A DNA stretch of 34,227 nucleotides from an uncultured Marinospirillum sp. (GCA_947624795.1 CANQLY010000007.1:1-34227), one strand, 5' to 3'; numbered from the stretch's first letter, positions 17,633 to 29,446 are shown. Notes: generated from the letters alone by a model not told the origin. A program made the numbers and translations.

Positions 17633-18505
17633 ATGGCAGCAGGTAAAGAGATCCGCTCCCAAATAGGGAGCATAAAGAATACGCAGAAAATCACCAGCGC
17701 TATGCAAATGGTAGCTGCGTCGAAGATGCGTAAAGCTCAGGATCGTATGGCAGCCAGCCACCCTTATGCCACGCAGATTAGAAACGTAGTCAGCCACCTT
17801 GCTGAAGCTACCCCTGATTATACTCATGTGTATATGCAAGAACGTGATATAAAAAGGGTTGGTTTTATTGTTATTTCTACTGATCGCGGTCTTTGTGGTG
17901 GTTTGAACATTAACTTGTTTAAAGCTGCTGTAAAAGAAGTGATGGAATGGAAAGACAAGGGCGCAGAAGTAGATATTTGTGCTATCGGCAGTAAGGCTGG
18001 CAGTTTCTTCCGTCGTTATGGTGGAAGTCTGGTGGCTGCCAAGAGTGGGCTGGGCGACACTCCTGAAGTAAATGAGTTGGTAGGCAGTGTTAAGGTCATG
18101 CTGGATGCCTATGAAGAAGGCAAAATTGATCGGCTTTTTGTGGTGTATAACGAATTTATAAACACTATGTCACAAAAACCATTGGTCCGGCAGCTGTTAC
18201 CCCTGGAAGCTGAAGCAGAACAGGAAAGTGACAAGAGCAAGGTAATTGGATGGGATTATATCTATGAGCCAGATCCTAAGCATCTATTAGATAGCTTATT
18301 GATTAGGTACATAGAATCTCAGGTTTACCAAGCTGTAGTCGAAAACATTGCTTGTGAGCAGTCTGCGCGAATGGTTGCAATGAAAAGTGCAACAGATAAT
18401 GCGGGTGACTTTATTGATGAGTTACAGCTTATTTATAACAAAGCGCGTCAGGCGGCAATCACACAAGAAATTGCCGAAATTGTTGGCGGTGCTGCAGCGA
18501 TCTGA
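17633..18505 (+). CDS. atpG: ATP synthase F1 subunit gamma
   Basis: Gamma is the central rotor shaft inside the alpha-beta hexamer. The 290-residue protein begins [20 protein letters not shown], the conserved N-terminal helix, has [11 protein letters not shown] near residue 83, and ends with the C-terminal helix [26 protein letters not shown]. Length is normal (E. coli 287). AAGGTG lies before the ATG. Hairpins flank the gene on both sides. Confidence 0.98.
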   Translation: MAAGKEIRSQIGSIKNTQKITSAMQMVAASKMRKAQDRMAASHPYATQIRNVVSHLAEATPDYTHVYMQERDIKRVGFIVISTDRGLCGGLNINLFKAAVKEVMEWKDKGAEVDICAIGSKAGSFFRRYGGSLVAAKSGLGDTPEVNELVGSVKVMLDAYEEGKIDRLFVVYNEFINTMSQKPLVRQLLPLEAEAEQESDKSKVIGWDYIYEPDPKHLLDSLLIRYIESQVYQAVVENIACEQSARMVAMKSATDNAGDFIDELQLIYNKARQAAITQEIAEIVGGAAAI

Positions 18506-18513
18506 TAAGTGCT

Positions 18514-19959
<1,446 letters not shown>

Positions 19960-19989
19960 GTTTGTCGGGATAACCCAAGGGGGATACCC

Positions 19990-20394
19990 ATGGCGATGAC
20001 AATGCATTGCAATGTTGTTAGTGCTGAAAAGAAACTGTTTGATGGCCGAGTCGAGTTTATTGTTGCTTCGGGTGTAATGGGTGAGTTGGGTATTTTACCT
20101 GGCCACGCCCCTTTACTATCAGAGCTAAAAGCTGGCACGATAAAGCTAACCAAACAGGGTGGTACAGAAGAGCTTATTTATGTTTCAAGTGGTTTCTTAG
20201 AAGTTCAGCCAACCGTTGTTACTATCTTGGCTGATACAGCAGAGCGTGCTGTGAACTTAGATGAAGCGGCTGCCAAAGAAGCATTAGAAGCTGCTAAGCG
20301 TGCTACAAGTGATGATCTAGTTGAATTAACTTACGATCAAGCTGTAGCGCAACTTCGTACTATTCAGCTACTGAAAGGCATACGTGGCAAGTAA
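19990..20394 (+). CDS. atpC: ATP synthase F1 subunit epsilon
   Basis: Epsilon sits at the foot of the rotor and can inhibit ATP hydrolysis. The 134-residue protein starts [19 protein letters not shown], close to E. coli MAMTYHLDVVSAEQQMF, has the conserved [13 protein letters not shown], and ends in a two-helix C-terminal domain. GGGGG lies upstream of the ATG. It is the last gene of the atp operon; a terminator hairpin follows within 75 bases. Confidence 0.97.
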   Translation: MAMTMHCNVVSAEKKLFDGRVEFIVASGVMGELGILPGHAPLLSELKAGTIKLTKQGGTEELIYVSSGFLEVQPTVVTILADTAERAVNLDEAAAKEALEAAKRATSDDLVELTYDQAVAQLRTIQLLKGIRGK

Positions 20395-20443
20395 CTAGGT
20401 TTACTTATTACGAGTGTAAAATGCAGTTTACTGCATAATCAGA

Positions 20444-20468
20444 GAAGGCGGCTTTGGTCGCCTTTTCT
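20444..20468 (+). terminator. Predicted terminator of the atp operon
   Basis: AAGGCG (20446-20451) pairs with CGCCTT (20460-20465) around an 8-base loop, followed by TTTTCTGCTTTTT. It is about 50 bases after the atpC stop. The T run is interrupted, so efficiency is uncertain. Confidence 0.65.
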
Positions 20469-20522
20469 GCTTTTTACTGTTTAGCTTTTATGTGTGATTT
20501 TACAGTATGGAGGGTGCAGTGT

Positions 20523-21884
20523 ATGACTGAGGAACACCAAGGTAAGCCGGTAGATTCAAACCTAACCTTAGAAGAATTAGTACCCGGTAAAGATAATTGG
20601 CATTATGCCCAAGCTAGTTTTCAATCAGTGGATGTGGCCGAGCAGCTAACCACCTTGCTTAGCGCTGAAGAGATAACGGCTTGTTTAGATTTATTACCCT
20701 TAGCCCGTCGTACTGACGTGTTTGATTACTTACCTGAAGGAATACAGGAAGAAGTTGCCACGGTTTGCAGCTTGGAATCATTGATGGAGCTTTTAGAAGA
20801 GCTTCCTTCAGACAGTGCAGCCGATCTTTTTAAATTACTAAGCACAGAACAGCAAGCCGATCTTTTAAGGGATTTACCTGCCCGCAATAGAGCAACTTTA
20901 GAACACCTTTCTCGTTACTCTGAAGGCACAGCGGGTGCTTTAATGACTTCAGAGATTTCATTGTTACCCACAGGCATCAACGTAGAGCGTGCGTTAGAAA
21001 TTTTACGTCGTACAGCCGCAGGTTCAGAAACCATTTATCACACCTACATTGTCGATCCACGTCACAGATTAGTCGGTGTGGTTTCTTTGCGTGAGCTTAT
21101 TCTTTCACCCCCTAAAGCTAGCTTAGATCAACTAATGACCGAAGAGCTGGTGACTATTTTACCCGATCAACACCAACAAGAAGCTGCCAGATTAATCAGT
21201 CGTTATGATTTACTTGCCCTACCTGTAGTCGATGAAAATCAACGCCTGTTAGGCATCATTACTTACGATGATGCAATGGATGTAACTGAGGAAGAAGATA
21301 CCGAAGACATGCATCGTGGCGCTAGTATTATGCCATTGGAAGAAGGCTTGTTACGCACCAGCTTATTTAACCTTTACCGCAGCCGTGTTGTTTGGTTAAT
21401 TTTACTTATTTTTGCCAACTTGGTTTCGGGGGTAGGCATTGCTTTTTTTGAGGACACCATTTCTGCCAAAGTGGCCCTCGTGTTTTTCTTACCCTTATTG
21501 ATTGGTAGTGGCGGTAATGCCGGTGCTCAAGCTTCAACACTTATGGTGCGTGGTTTGGCTGTGGGCGATGTAGGTTTAGGTGACTGGACTCGGCTTTTAG
21601 GTAGGGAATTATTGGTAGCCGGTGCACTAGGTTTAACCATGGCTGTTGCGGTATCGCCTATAGGCATGTTTCGTGGTGGGCTAGACATTGCATTTGTGGT
21701 AGGCATTAGCATGATCGTTATTGTGTTATTTGGCAGCTTGTTAGGCATGAGTTTGCCATTTTTACTGCACCGCTTAAAGTGGGACCCTGCCACGGCTTCT
21801 ACGCCTTTAGTAACCACCCTAGCCGATGCCGGTGGTGTAGTGATTTACTTTGCTTTAGCTACTTGGATGCTGGGTTTAAATTAA
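20523..21884 (+). CDS. mgtE: Magnesium transporter MgtE (paralogue 1)
   Basis: MgtE is a Mg2+-gated inner-membrane channel for magnesium uptake. The 453-residue product has the MgtE N-terminal superhelical domain (about 1-135), tandem CBS domains (about 140-265, with SRYDLLALPVVDENQRLLGI) and a C-terminal membrane domain with five hydrophobic helices, including GSGGNAGAQASTLMVRGLA and DPATASTPLVTTLAD. The ORF track starts 23 codons early; ATG 20523 is preferred, with GGAGG nine to ten bases upstream, as the longer form adds an unrelated hydrophobic stretch. apbE begins two bases after its stop, and a second mgtE follows apbE. Confidence 0.95.
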   Translation: MTEEHQGKPVDSNLTLEELVPGKDNWHYAQASFQSVDVAEQLTTLLSAEEITACLDLLPLARRTDVFDYLPEGIQEEVATVCSLESLMELLEELPSDSAADLFKLLSTEQQADLLRDLPARNRATLEHLSRYSEGTAGALMTSEISLLPTGINVERALEILRRTAAGSETIYHTYIVDPRHRLVGVVSLRELILSPPKASLDQLMTEELVTILPDQHQQEAARLISRYDLLALPVVDENQRLLGIITYDDAMDVTEEEDTEDMHRGASIMPLEEGLLRTSLFNLYRSRVVWLILLIFANLVSGVGIAFFEDTISAKVALVFFLPLLIGSGGNAGAQASTLMVRGLAVGDVGLGDWTRLLGRELLVAGALGLTMAVAVSPIGMFRGGLDIAFVVGISMIVIVLFGSLLGMSLPFLLHRLKWDPATASTPLVTTLADAGGVVIYFALATWMLGLN

Positions 21885-21886
21885 AA

Positions 21887-22945
21887 ATGTTAAATAGAAA
21901 ATTCAATTCATTATTAAAATTTAGTTTACTGCTGGCTTTATTGACTTTAGTTGCCTGCACTGAACAGCAAGATAAACAGCCGGTGCGCTTACAAGGGCAA
22001 ATTTTTGGTAGCTTTTGGCTTGCCACTTTGCCTGATGAATGGACCCCTACGCAGGTAAAGCAATTGCAAGCAGGTATTCAGGGGGAGTTAGATAAGGTTG
22101 ATGCGTCCATGTCAACTTATAAACCTGATTCAGAATTAAACCGTTTTAATCAAGCACCCTTAGGGCAATGGGTGGATTTGTCAGCAGAGCTTTTTGAAGT
22201 GTTTAATCTAAGCCAATCCATTGCAAGCCTTAGTCAAGGTGCGTTTGATATTACGGTGGGTGGCTTAGTTAACTTGTGGAATTTTGGCCCTGAAGTACGC
22301 CCAGAAGCAATACCAGAAACCAGTTTATTAAAAGAACGCCTAGCCGCTTCGGGTTACCAATACTTAGAACTAGATAATGAAAACCAAGCTGCACGCCGCC
22401 TTCGCGATAGTTCTATTGATTTATCGGGTGTGGCTAAGGGTTATGCTGTGGATAAAGTGGCTCAGTGGTTGCGGCAACAGGGTGTGGATAACTTTTTAGT
22501 GAATGTAAGTGGTGAAGTTATTGTTGCTGGGCAGCGTGCGCCGGAACAAGCTTGGCGTATAGGTGTTGAAGTACCTGATGGTAGCCAACAAAAAGCCCAC
22601 CATATTTTAGAATTAACCGATGAATCGGTTGCCACTTCAGGCGATTACCGTAATTTTTATGAATTTAATGGTAAGCGTTTGTCGCACACAATTAACCCTA
22701 AAACTGGTTCGCCTGTCGATCACAACCTAGCTTCAGTGACTGTTATTCATCCAAGTAATGCAGCAGCAGATGCTTGGGCAACTGCCTTTATGGTGTTAGG
22801 AACAGAGGCAAGTTTAAATTTAGCTAACCGTGAAAACCTTAAAGTGCTGTTAATTAGTAAAGAAGAAGGTGCATGGAAAACGCAAGTTTCCAATTATTTA
22901 CAGCAAAGTTTGGGTGCTGAATTAACGAATAAGCTACTTAACTAA
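21887..22945 (+). CDS. apbE: FAD:protein FMN transferase ApbE (lipoprotein)
   Basis: ApbE uses FAD and Mg2+ to attach FMN covalently to Ser/Thr of target proteins such as the Na+-pumping NADH dehydrogenase subunits NqrB and NqrC. The 352-residue product has a lipoprotein signal peptide with lipobox LVAC near residue 25, so it should be anchored in a membrane facing the periplasm. Family motifs are DLSGVAKGYAVD, TSGDYRNFYEFNGKRLSHT and the metal-site region AAADAWATAFMVLG. The ORF track starts 36 codons early inside mgtE; ATG 21887 is preferred because it opens the signal peptide. No clear ribosome site is seen, so translation is probably coupled to mgtE. No flavinylation target lies nearby. 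Confidence 0.93.
   Translation: MLNRKFNSLLKFSLLLALLTLVACTEQQDKQPVRLQGQIFGSFWLATLPDEWTPTQVKQLQAGIQGELDKVDASMSTYKPDSELNRFNQAPLGQWVDLSAELFEVFNLSQSIASLSQGAFDITVGGLVNLWNFGPEVRPEAIPETSLLKERLAASGYQYLELDNENQAARRLRDSSIDLSGVAKGYAVDKVAQWLRQQGVDNFLVNVSGEVIVAGQRAPEQAWRIGVEVPDGSQQKAHHILELTDESVATSGDYRNFYEFNGKRLSHTINPKTGSPVDHNLASVTVIHPSNAAADAWATAFMVLGTEASLNLANRENLKVLLISKEEGAWKTQVSNYLQQSLGAELTNKLLN
22447..22491 (-). promoter_or_regulatory. Two perfect DnaA boxes inside apbE
   Basis: TGTGGATAA occurs at 22447-22455 and 22483-22491 in the same orientation, 36 bases apart. Both encode Val-Asp followed by Lys or Asn, so codon choice may explain them. They could also be DnaA titration sites. Weak evidence. Confidence 0.35.
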
Positions 22946-22977
22946 GTGCATTTAAGTGTTTGTTGCTGGAGAAAAAC

Positions 22978-24336
22978 ATGATTAATGATGAACAGTTAGC
23001 CAGTTTAAATAAGGCAGTAACAGAGGGCGATGCGCTTACTTTAGAGCGTTTAGTGCCAGACATTAAGCCTGTTGATTTGGCTGAACTTGTGCGTGATCAA
23101 ACCATAGACGTAGGCCTTAAGCTTTTAACTTACCTTTCTATTGAAGAGCGTGCCGATGTTTTTGGGCACCTTGACGTTATTACTCAATGTGATTTAGCCA
23201 AGAGAATGACGGAAGAAGGCTTGTCGCAGTTGTTTGTTTACATGAACTCTGATGAGCGTGCTGATTTATTTAACGAGCTGTCTGAACAGCAGCAGCAGAG
23301 TATTTTAAGGCGTTTAGCTAAAGAAGAGCGGGAAGATATTCGCCGCTTGGCAAGTTATGAAGAAGGGACGACCGGCTCAATTATGTCAAGTGACTATGTC
23401 ACGGTCGTGGCGCAAACTAGCGGCGTTAAAACCAGTGTTGCACAGGCGCTTGAAAGGGTTCGCCACACCGCCCCTAATGCAGAAACTATTTATCAGGTTT
23501 ATATTTTAAATGCTGATCAGCAGCTAGCAGGTGTGCTTTCTTTACGGCAATTAATTTTAGCAAAACCTGATGCGGTGGTTGATCAAATAATGACCACTGA
23601 ATTAGTTAGCATCAATGCCACTGAGCCTCAGGAAGAAGCTTCACGTTTAATCAGCCGTTATGATTTACTGGCCTTGCCTGTTGTAGATGATAATCAGCGT
23701 TTAATTGGCATCGTCACTTATGATGATGCCATGGACGTTGCCGAAGCTGAAGCCACTGAAGACATACACAAGGGTGCCTCTGTCGGGCCTTCAGACACGG
23801 GATTTGGGCAGGCAACCATAGGTAACCTTTACAGTCGCCGGGTTAACTGGCTGGTTTTATTAGTATTTGCCAATATTCTTTCAGGTGCTGGCATTGCCTT
23901 TTATGAAGAAATGATTGAAACCTATGTGGTTTTAGTGTTTTTCTTACCTTTATTGGTTGCCAGTGGTGGTAATGCTGGCTCTCAGGCTTCAACCCTGATG
24001 ATTCGTGGTTTGGCAACGGGTGATGTGGGTATAAAAGATTGGGGTAAATTATTAATACGTGAATTAATTGTGGCTTCTTTTTTAGGCTTAACCATGGCGC
24101 TGGCCATTGTTGGTATTGGTTTTTGGCGAGGGGGTGCTGAAATAGCGCAGGTGGTGGCTTATAGTATGTTTATTATTGTAATAATGGGCAGCTTAATTGG
24201 TTTAAGCTTACCTTTTTTACTAGTAAAACTAGGCTGGGATCCTGCCACTGCAAGTGGCCCTTTAGTTACTTCAATTGCTGATATCATAGGCGTACTGATT
24301 TACTTTGCTATTGCCACCTCTGTTCTTGCTTTTTAA
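22978..24336 (+). CDS. mgtE: Magnesium transporter MgtE (paralogue 2)
   Basis: A second full-length MgtE of 452 residues with the same architecture as paralogue 1: N-terminal domain with repeated ERADVFGHL and ERADLFNEL elements, CBS pair with SRYDLLALPVVDDNQRLIGI, and membrane domain with SGGNAGSQASTLMIRGLA and DPATASGPLVTSIAD. CBS and membrane parts are very similar to paralogue 1, while the N-terminal domains have drifted, so this is an old tandem duplication. The ORF track starts at an in-frame TTG; ATG 22978 is preferred, with GGAG six bases upstream. It lies 32 bp after apbE and ends at a terminator, so mgtE-apbE-mgtE is probably one operon. Confidence 0.95.
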   Translation: MINDEQLASLNKAVTEGDALTLERLVPDIKPVDLAELVRDQTIDVGLKLLTYLSIEERADVFGHLDVITQCDLAKRMTEEGLSQLFVYMNSDERADLFNELSEQQQQSILRRLAKEEREDIRRLASYEEGTTGSIMSSDYVTVVAQTSGVKTSVAQALERVRHTAPNAETIYQVYILNADQQLAGVLSLRQLILAKPDAVVDQIMTTELVSINATEPQEEASRLISRYDLLALPVVDDNQRLIGIVTYDDAMDVAEAEATEDIHKGASVGPSDTGFGQATIGNLYSRRVNWLVLLVFANILSGAGIAFYEEMIETYVVLVFFLPLLVASGGNAGSQASTLMIRGLATGDVGIKDWGKLLIRELIVASFLGLTMALAIVGIGFWRGGAEIAQVVAYSMFIIVIMGSLIGLSLPFLLVKLGWDPATASGPLVTSIADIIGVLIYFAIATSVLAF

Positions 24337-24339
24337 TGT

Positions 24340-24378
24340 GGGTTGCTAGTCTAAGACGGCTAGCAGTAGCCCTTTTTT
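24340..24378 (+). terminator. Rho-independent terminator after the second mgtE
   Basis: GGG-TGCTAG (24340-24349) pairs with CTAGCA-CCC (24360-24372), with a few unpaired bases between the two blocks, followed by six T (24373-24378). It starts four bases after the mgtE stop and 22 bases before glmU. Confidence 0.8.
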
Positions 24379-24399
24379 ATTAACTTTTGTGGAGCTGTT

Positions 24400-25761
24400 A
24401 TGTCCCTTGAAGTCATTATTCTTGCAGCAGGTCAGGGAACACGGATGCGTTCATCCCTTCCCAAAGTGCTGCACGCACTTGCTGGGAAGTCGATGGCAGG
24501 GCACGTAATTGATACAGTACGCAGCTTAAATTCAGCCAATATCTACCTTGTTGTTGGGCATGGCGCCGATAAAGTACGCAACACTTTAGCAGCAAAAGAC
24601 ATTACTTTTGTTGAACAGCTAGAACAGCTCGGCACAGGCCATGCCGTGACTCAAGCCTTGCCCAAGCTAAACAAAAACAGCCAAGTGCTGATTCTTTATG
24701 GCGATGTGCCGCTAATTAAAGCTGCCACCCTAGAAAAACTTTTAGTTCATGCCACAAAAACTAGCCTAGGTTTATTAACTGTTAACTTAGATAATCCCAG
24801 TGGTTATGGCCGTATTATTCGTGATGAACAACAAAAAGTAGCGGCAATTGTTGAACAAAAAGATGCCAATGCCCAGCAGCTTGAAGTTAATGAAGTGAAT
24901 ACCGGCATTCTAGCCGTTACTAGCCAGCAACTTAACCGCTGGCTGCCACAGTTGTCTAATAATAATGCACAGGGCGAATATTATTTAACCGATATTATTG
25001 CAATGGCTTACCAAGAAGGTACGCAAATAGAAACCGTGCAACCTGCCTCTAGCGCTGAAGTGGAAGGTGTGAATAATCGCCTTCAACTGGCAGCCCTTGA
25101 AAGGGTTTATCAGCTAGAGCAGGCCAATGCTTTAATGGCGGCTGGCGTTGGCTTAGCCGACCCTGCACGGATTGATGTGCGTGGTGAATTAAGTACTGCC
25201 CGCGATATTTTTATAGACGTAGGTTGCGTTTTTGAAGGCCAAGTTGAACTGGCCGAAGGGGTCGAGATTGGCCCTTATTGCGTTCTAAAAAATGCCCGTT
25301 TAGGGCCAGGCGTTAAGTTAGCGGCTTTCAGTCATTTAGACGGCGTTGAATTAGATGGCGATAACCAAGTCGGGCCTTTTGCGCGCCTACGCCCCGGCAC
25401 CCACCTTGAAACGGGCGCTAAAATTGGTAATTTTGTTGAAACCAAGAAAGCGCAGGTTAGAAGTGGTGCCAAAATAAACCACCTTAGCTATATAGGTGAT
25501 GCTGAAGTGGGTGCTAATGCTAACATTGGTGCAGGTACCATTACTTGCAATTACGATGGCGTGAATAAACACCTCACTAAAATTGGAGCCGATGCGTTTA
25601 TTGGTTCTAACAGCTGCCTAGTTGCGCCTGTTGAAATTGGTGTCGGTGCTATTATTGGCGCCGGTTCAACCATAAGAAAGAATGTTAAAGATCAAGCCTT
25701 GGCTGTTACCCGTGGCGAACTATCAGAAATACCTAACTGGCCTAAACCGGCTAAAAAATAG
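24400..25761 (+). CDS. glmU: Bifunctional GlmU: GlcN-1-P acetyltransferase / GlcNAc-1-P uridyltransferase
   Basis: GlmU makes UDP-N-acetylglucosamine, the precursor of peptidoglycan and LPS, in two steps. The 453-residue protein has the nucleotidyltransferase signature [18 protein letters not shown] (residues 8-25) and a C-terminal left-handed beta-helix acetyltransferase with hexapeptide repeats, for example [17 protein letters not shown] and IGAGSTI. Length matches E. coli (456). GGAG lies upstream of the ATG. glmS, which makes its substrate precursor, starts 10 bp downstream, forming a glmU-glmS unit as in E. coli. Confidence 0.97.
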   Translation: MSLEVIILAAGQGTRMRSSLPKVLHALAGKSMAGHVIDTVRSLNSANIYLVVGHGADKVRNTLAAKDITFVEQLEQLGTGHAVTQALPKLNKNSQVLILYGDVPLIKAATLEKLLVHATKTSLGLLTVNLDNPSGYGRIIRDEQQKVAAIVEQKDANAQQLEVNEVNTGILAVTSQQLNRWLPQLSNNNAQGEYYLTDIIAMAYQEGTQIETVQPASSAEVEGVNNRLQLAALERVYQLEQANALMAAGVGLADPARIDVRGELSTARDIFIDVGCVFEGQVELAEGVEIGPYCVLKNARLGPGVKLAAFSHLDGVELDGDNQVGPFARLRPGTHLETGAKIGNFVETKKAQVRSGAKINHLSYIGDAEVGANANIGAGTITCNYDGVNKHLTKIGADAFIGSNSCLVAPVEIGVGAIIGAGSTIRKNVKDQALAVTRGELSEIPNWPKPAKK

Positions 25762-25771
25762 GAAGATTACT

Positions 25772-27616
25772 ATGTGCGGTATTGTTGGTGCAGTGGCTGA
25801 GCGCAATGTTAGTGCCATTTTATTAGAAGGTTTAAAGCGCTTAGAATATCGGGGTTATGATTCGGCAGGTTTGGCGGTCATTAGCCTAAATGATGGCCTA
25901 CAACGTTGCCGTGCCCAAGGCAAGGTGGCAGAGGTTGAACGCAAGCTGTTAGATAGCCCTTTATTGGGGCATTTAGGGGTGGCGCACACCCGTTGGGCAA
26001 CGCATGGTAAGCCCAGTGAAAAAAATGCTCACCCACACCTTTCAAGTGATGAAATTGCTTTGGTTCATAATGGTATTATTGAAAACCACGAACCGCTAAG
26101 AAAGCAGCTGCAAGCGGCTGGCTATGTGTTTACTTCAGAAACTGACACTGAAGTGGTTGCCCACCTTGTTCACCAAATTTATGTGCAAACCCAAGACTTA
26201 ACCGAAGCCGTTAGGCTAGCTACTTTGCAGTTAGAAGGTGCTTATGCTTTAGCCGTTATTCACCAGCAGCAGCCTAACGAGCTAGTTTGTACGCGTAAAG
26301 GTAGCCCTTTAGTGATTGGTGTGGGCATCGGTGAAACCTTTTGCGCCTCAGATCCATTGGCTTTATTGCAAGTAACTGACCGTTTTATTTACCTAGAAGA
26401 AGGTGATTTAGCTACGCTGACTTTAACCGAGCAGCGCATTATTAATCAGCAGGGTGAACCCCTTCATCGCCCAACCTTGCAGTGGGAATATGGTAATCAA
26501 GCCGCAGAAAAGGGCGAATACCGCCACTTTATGCTGAAAGAAATTTATGAGCAGCCTGCGGTTATTGCCGCCACGCTAGAAGGCCGTTTGTCTGATAGCC
26601 GTGTATTGCCTCAGGCTTTGGGTACAGTAGCGATGGAGCTATTACCCAAGGTTAAACAGGTGCAAATTATTGCCTGTGGCACCAGTTACCATGCCGGTAT
26701 GGTGGCACGTTATTGGATAGAGCGCCTAGCCGGAATTCCTTGCCAAGTGGAAGTTGCCAGTGAATACCGCTACCGTGATGTGGTGGTGGCTGATAACTGC
26801 TTATTTGTAACCATTTCACAATCAGGCGAAACAGCTGATACTTTAGCCGCCTTGCGTTTTGCTAAAAATGCTGGTTATTTAGGCTCTTTAGCGGTGTGTA
26901 ATGTGCCAGGCTCTTCATTGGTCAGAGAATCTGATTTAAGCCTTATGACCCATGCAGGGCCAGAAATTGGCGTGGCTTCTACTAAAGCTTTTACTACCCA
27001 GCTAACGGCTTTATTGTTGCTAACTTTAGCCTTGCGCCGTGCAAATTTAGCTGATCCAAAAGCCACTGATGCAATAGAAAGTGAATTGGTGCAGGCATTG
27101 CGTTCTTTACCTAACATTGCCGAAGCCACTTTGCAGTTAGATACACAAATAGAAGCCATGGCGCAAGATTTTGCTGATAAACACCATGCTTTATTTTTAG
27201 GCCGAGGCAGCCATTACCCCATTGCGCTTGAAGGGGCGTTAAAGCTGAAAGAAATTTCTTACATTCATGCCGAAGCCTACCCAGCCGGTGAATTAAAGCA
27301 TGGGCCTTTGGCTTTGGTTGATAGCAATATGCCGGTTATTGCAGTTGCGCCTAAAGATGATTTGATTGAAAAATTGAAATCAAATTTGCAAGAAGTGCGT
27401 GCACGTGGCGGTGAATTGTATGTGTTTGCTGACCCAGACAGTTTTTTAGAGCCAGAAGAAGGCATGAAGGTTATTCACCTGCCCGTGGTTCACGATGTGT
27501 TAGCGCCCATTATTTATACCTTACCCTTGCAGCTACTGGCTTACCATGTTGCCGTGCTTAAAGGCACCGATGTTGATCAGCCACGTAATTTAGCCAAATC
27601 TGTCACGGTTGAATAA
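25772..27616 (+). CDS. glmS: Glutamine--fructose-6-phosphate aminotransferase (isomerizing)
   Basis: GlmS converts fructose-6-phosphate and glutamine to glucosamine-6-phosphate, the first step of amino-sugar synthesis. The product is 614 residues (E. coli 609). It starts MCGIVG with the catalytic Cys exposed after Met removal, followed by the class II glutaminase RWATHG, two SIS sugar-isomerase domains ([19 protein letters not shown]) and the typical C-terminus LAKSVTVE. The ORF track runs 30 codons upstream into glmU; ATG 25772 is certain from the MCGIVG requirement. It lies 10 bp after glmU. In E. coli GlmY and GlmZ small RNAs control it; no such element is evident here. Confidence 0.98.
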   Translation: MCGIVGAVAERNVSAILLEGLKRLEYRGYDSAGLAVISLNDGLQRCRAQGKVAEVERKLLDSPLLGHLGVAHTRWATHGKPSEKNAHPHLSSDEIALVHNGIIENHEPLRKQLQAAGYVFTSETDTEVVAHLVHQIYVQTQDLTEAVRLATLQLEGAYALAVIHQQQPNELVCTRKGSPLVIGVGIGETFCASDPLALLQVTDRFIYLEEGDLATLTLTEQRIINQQGEPLHRPTLQWEYGNQAAEKGEYRHFMLKEIYEQPAVIAATLEGRLSDSRVLPQALGTVAMELLPKVKQVQIIACGTSYHAGMVARYWIERLAGIPCQVEVASEYRYRDVVVADNCLFVTISQSGETADTLAALRFAKNAGYLGSLAVCNVPGSSLVRESDLSLMTHAGPEIGVASTKAFTTQLTALLLLTLALRRANLADPKATDAIESELVQALRSLPNIAEATLQLDTQIEAMAQDFADKHHALFLGRGSHYPIALEGALKLKEISYIHAEAYPAGELKHGPLALVDSNMPVIAVAPKDDLIEKLKSNLQEVRARGGELYVFADPDSFLEPEEGMKVIHLPVVHDVLAPIIYTLPLQLLAYHVAVLKGTDVDQPRNLAKSVTVE

Positions 27617-27673
27617 ACTGCTGGGGTTTAAATGGTGGGCAAGTGCTAACAGCAAGTTGGCTGTAAGTAAGCC

Positions 27674-27679
27674 TATAAT
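27674..27679 (+). promoter_or_regulatory. Predicted -10 element upstream of hemC
   Basis: A perfect TATAAT lies 52 bases before the hemC start in the 115-bp glmS-hemC gap. No good -35 lies at normal spacing (TTGGCT is only 11 bases away). It probably marks the hem operon promoter, perhaps activator-dependent. Confidence 0.4.
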
Positions 27680-27731
27680 GGTTAAATAAGCTGCTAGCCA
27701 TTGAATAAATAGTTTAAATTTTGGAGTGACT

Positions 27732-28664
27732 GTGTCTCAATTAAAAATCGCCACCCGCCGTAGCCCACTTGCCCTTTGGCAGGCTGAACACGTTAAAGCC
27801 CGTTTAGAAGCTTTGCACCCGGGCCTTGAAGTGGTGTTGGTACCCATTAAGACGCAGGGCGATATTATTCTAAACACGCCCTTGTCAAAAATTGGTGGTA
27901 AAGGCTTGTTTGTAAAAGAACTCGAAGCCTGCATGTTAACTGGTGAAGCCGACATAGCGGTGCATTCGATGAAAGATGTGCCAATGGAATTTCCAGAAGG
28001 TTTGATGCTTGGCCCCATTTTAGAACGCCATGCGCCAACCGATGCTTTTGTGTCGAATAAGTACGACTCCTTTGATGCTATGCCAGCTGGCAGTATTGTC
28101 GGTACTTCTAGCCTGCGCCGTAGTTGCCAAATTTTGGCTAACCGCCCCGATTTAAAAGTGGACTGGCTGCGCGGCAATATTCAAACCCGTATGGGCAAGC
28201 TAGATGCCGGTGATTACGATGCAATTCTATTAGCCACCTCTGGCCTGCAACGCATGGGCTTGGGCGAGCGAGTGCGCTTAGATATTCCAGCCGAAATTTC
28301 TTTACCGGCTTGTGGTCAGGGTGCGTTAGGCATAGAACTACGCCAAGGCGATGAACGCTGCGCTGCTTTAGTTGCGCCTTTAAACGACAAAGATTCAGAA
28401 ACCTGCGTACTGGCTGAAAGAGCCATGAACACTCGCTTACAGGGCGGTTGTCAGGTGCCGATTGGTGGCTATGCTATTTTAGAAGGCGATCAGCTTTGGC
28501 TGCGAGCATTAGTGGGCGAGCCTGAAGGCACACTTATTTTACGTGCCGAAGCCAGAGGCCCTGCCAATGACCCTGTTGCTTTGGGTATAAAAGTAGCCGA
28601 AGACCTGTTAGCTCAGGGTGCAGGTGATATATTATCTAAAGTTTATGGTTTCAAGGTAGACTAA
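27732..28664 (+). CDS. hemC: Porphobilinogen deaminase (hydroxymethylbilane synthase)
   Basis: HemC polymerises four porphobilinogens into hydroxymethylbilane in haem synthesis. The 310-residue protein has the substrate-site Asp in HSMKDVP, the Arg-rich GTSSLRR, and the dipyrromethane-cofactor Cys in [12 protein letters not shown] (about residue 240). The ORF track starts at GTG 27726, but there GGAG overlaps the codon; GTG 27732, five bases after GGAG, is preferred and gives [17 protein letters not shown]. It heads hemC-hemD-hemX-hemY, with hemD following after two bases. Confidence 0.96.
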   Translation: MSQLKIATRRSPLALWQAEHVKARLEALHPGLEVVLVPIKTQGDIILNTPLSKIGGKGLFVKELEACMLTGEADIAVHSMKDVPMEFPEGLMLGPILERHAPTDAFVSNKYDSFDAMPAGSIVGTSSLRRSCQILANRPDLKVDWLRGNIQTRMGKLDAGDYDAILLATSGLQRMGLGERVRLDIPAEISLPACGQGALGIELRQGDERCAALVAPLNDKDSETCVLAERAMNTRLQGGCQVPIGGYAILEGDQLWLRALVGEPEGTLILRAEARGPANDPVALGIKVAEDLLAQGAGDILSKVYGFKVD

Positions 28665-28666
28665 AC

Positions 28667-29446
28667 TTGTCCGTTATTCAGGCTGTGAAAATATTAACAA
28701 CCCGCCCCGAAGCAATGGCAGAGCGTTTAGTCTTGCCCTTGCAAGCGGCAGGTTATCAAGTCAGCAACGTGCCTTTGTTGGCCATTGAACCTTTGGTTCT
28801 GGCACCACAACAAAGGCAATGGCTTATAGATTTAGATCAATTTAGCCGTGTTGTAGTGATTAGCCCTAGTGCTGCTGATGTATTATTAGAAGCGCTTGAA
28901 GATTACTGGCCTCAATGGCCGGTTGGCCTAAGCTGGTACACGGTTGGTAAAGGCACTAAAGTTAGATTGCAGCAAGCCGGCATTGAGGCGTGCTGCCCTG
29001 AACAAGGTGACCGAAGTGAAGACCTGTTATTGCACCAAGACTTACAGCACTTAGCAGGTGAAAAAGTAGTGCTAGCCAAGGGTGTTGGTGGTCGAGATTT
29101 ATTGTATAACACCCTAACAGCAAGGGGCGCAAAGGTTAGCATTTTACCTTTGTACAAGCGTGTTAAACCTAAATTAGGGCCAGCACAGCTTGCGCTTTTA
29201 TTGGCTGGTGATCATCAAGTATTGGTTGTAACTAGTGGTGAATCGTTACTGCAGTATTTGTCTTTTATACAAGCCAAATTAACTGACCCACAAGAAGTAA
29301 AGCAGCAGCTTAACCGCTGTTGGTTGCTAGTCCCTAGTTATCGAATTGAACAACAAGCACGGCAACTAGGTTTTAGTTTAGTTATTAATACCGAAGGTGC
29401 AGGGGCCGAGGCCATTTTGGCTGCAATACAGGCTTTAGTTTTATAA
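28667..29446 (+). CDS. hemD: Uroporphyrinogen-III synthase
   Basis: HemD cyclises hydroxymethylbilane to uroporphyrinogen III, inverting ring D. The 259-residue product shows the two-lobed fold of this poorly conserved family: TTRPEAMAERL at the N-terminus, VVISPSAADVLLEAL, YTVGKGTKVRL and VLVVTSGESLLQYL. The start is uncertain. TTG 28667 lies two bases after the hemC stop, with AAGG about ten bases upstream; GTG 28685 would give MKILTTRPEAMAERL, closer to E. coli MSILVTRP, but has AGG too near. Tight spacing to hemC indicates co-translation. Confidence 0.92.
   Translation: MSVIQAVKILTTRPEAMAERLVLPLQAAGYQVSNVPLLAIEPLVLAPQQRQWLIDLDQFSRVVVISPSAADVLLEALEDYWPQWPVGLSWYTVGKGTKVRLQQAGIEACCPEQGDRSEDLLLHQDLQHLAGEKVVLAKGVGGRDLLYNTLTARGAKVSILPLYKRVKPKLGPAQLALLLAGDHQVLVVTSGESLLQYLSFIQAKLTDPQEVKQQLNRCWLLVPSYRIEQQARQLGFSLVINTEGAGAEAILAAIQALVL

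Noticed and set aside
20454-20522. N-terminal extension of the first mgtE
   Set aside because: It overlaps the atp terminator and adds a hydrophobic stretch not in the family; GGAGG precedes ATG 20523.
27646-27666. Terminator between glmS and hemC
   Set aside because: ACAGC/GCTGT can form a short stem, but no T run follows, so I do not call it.
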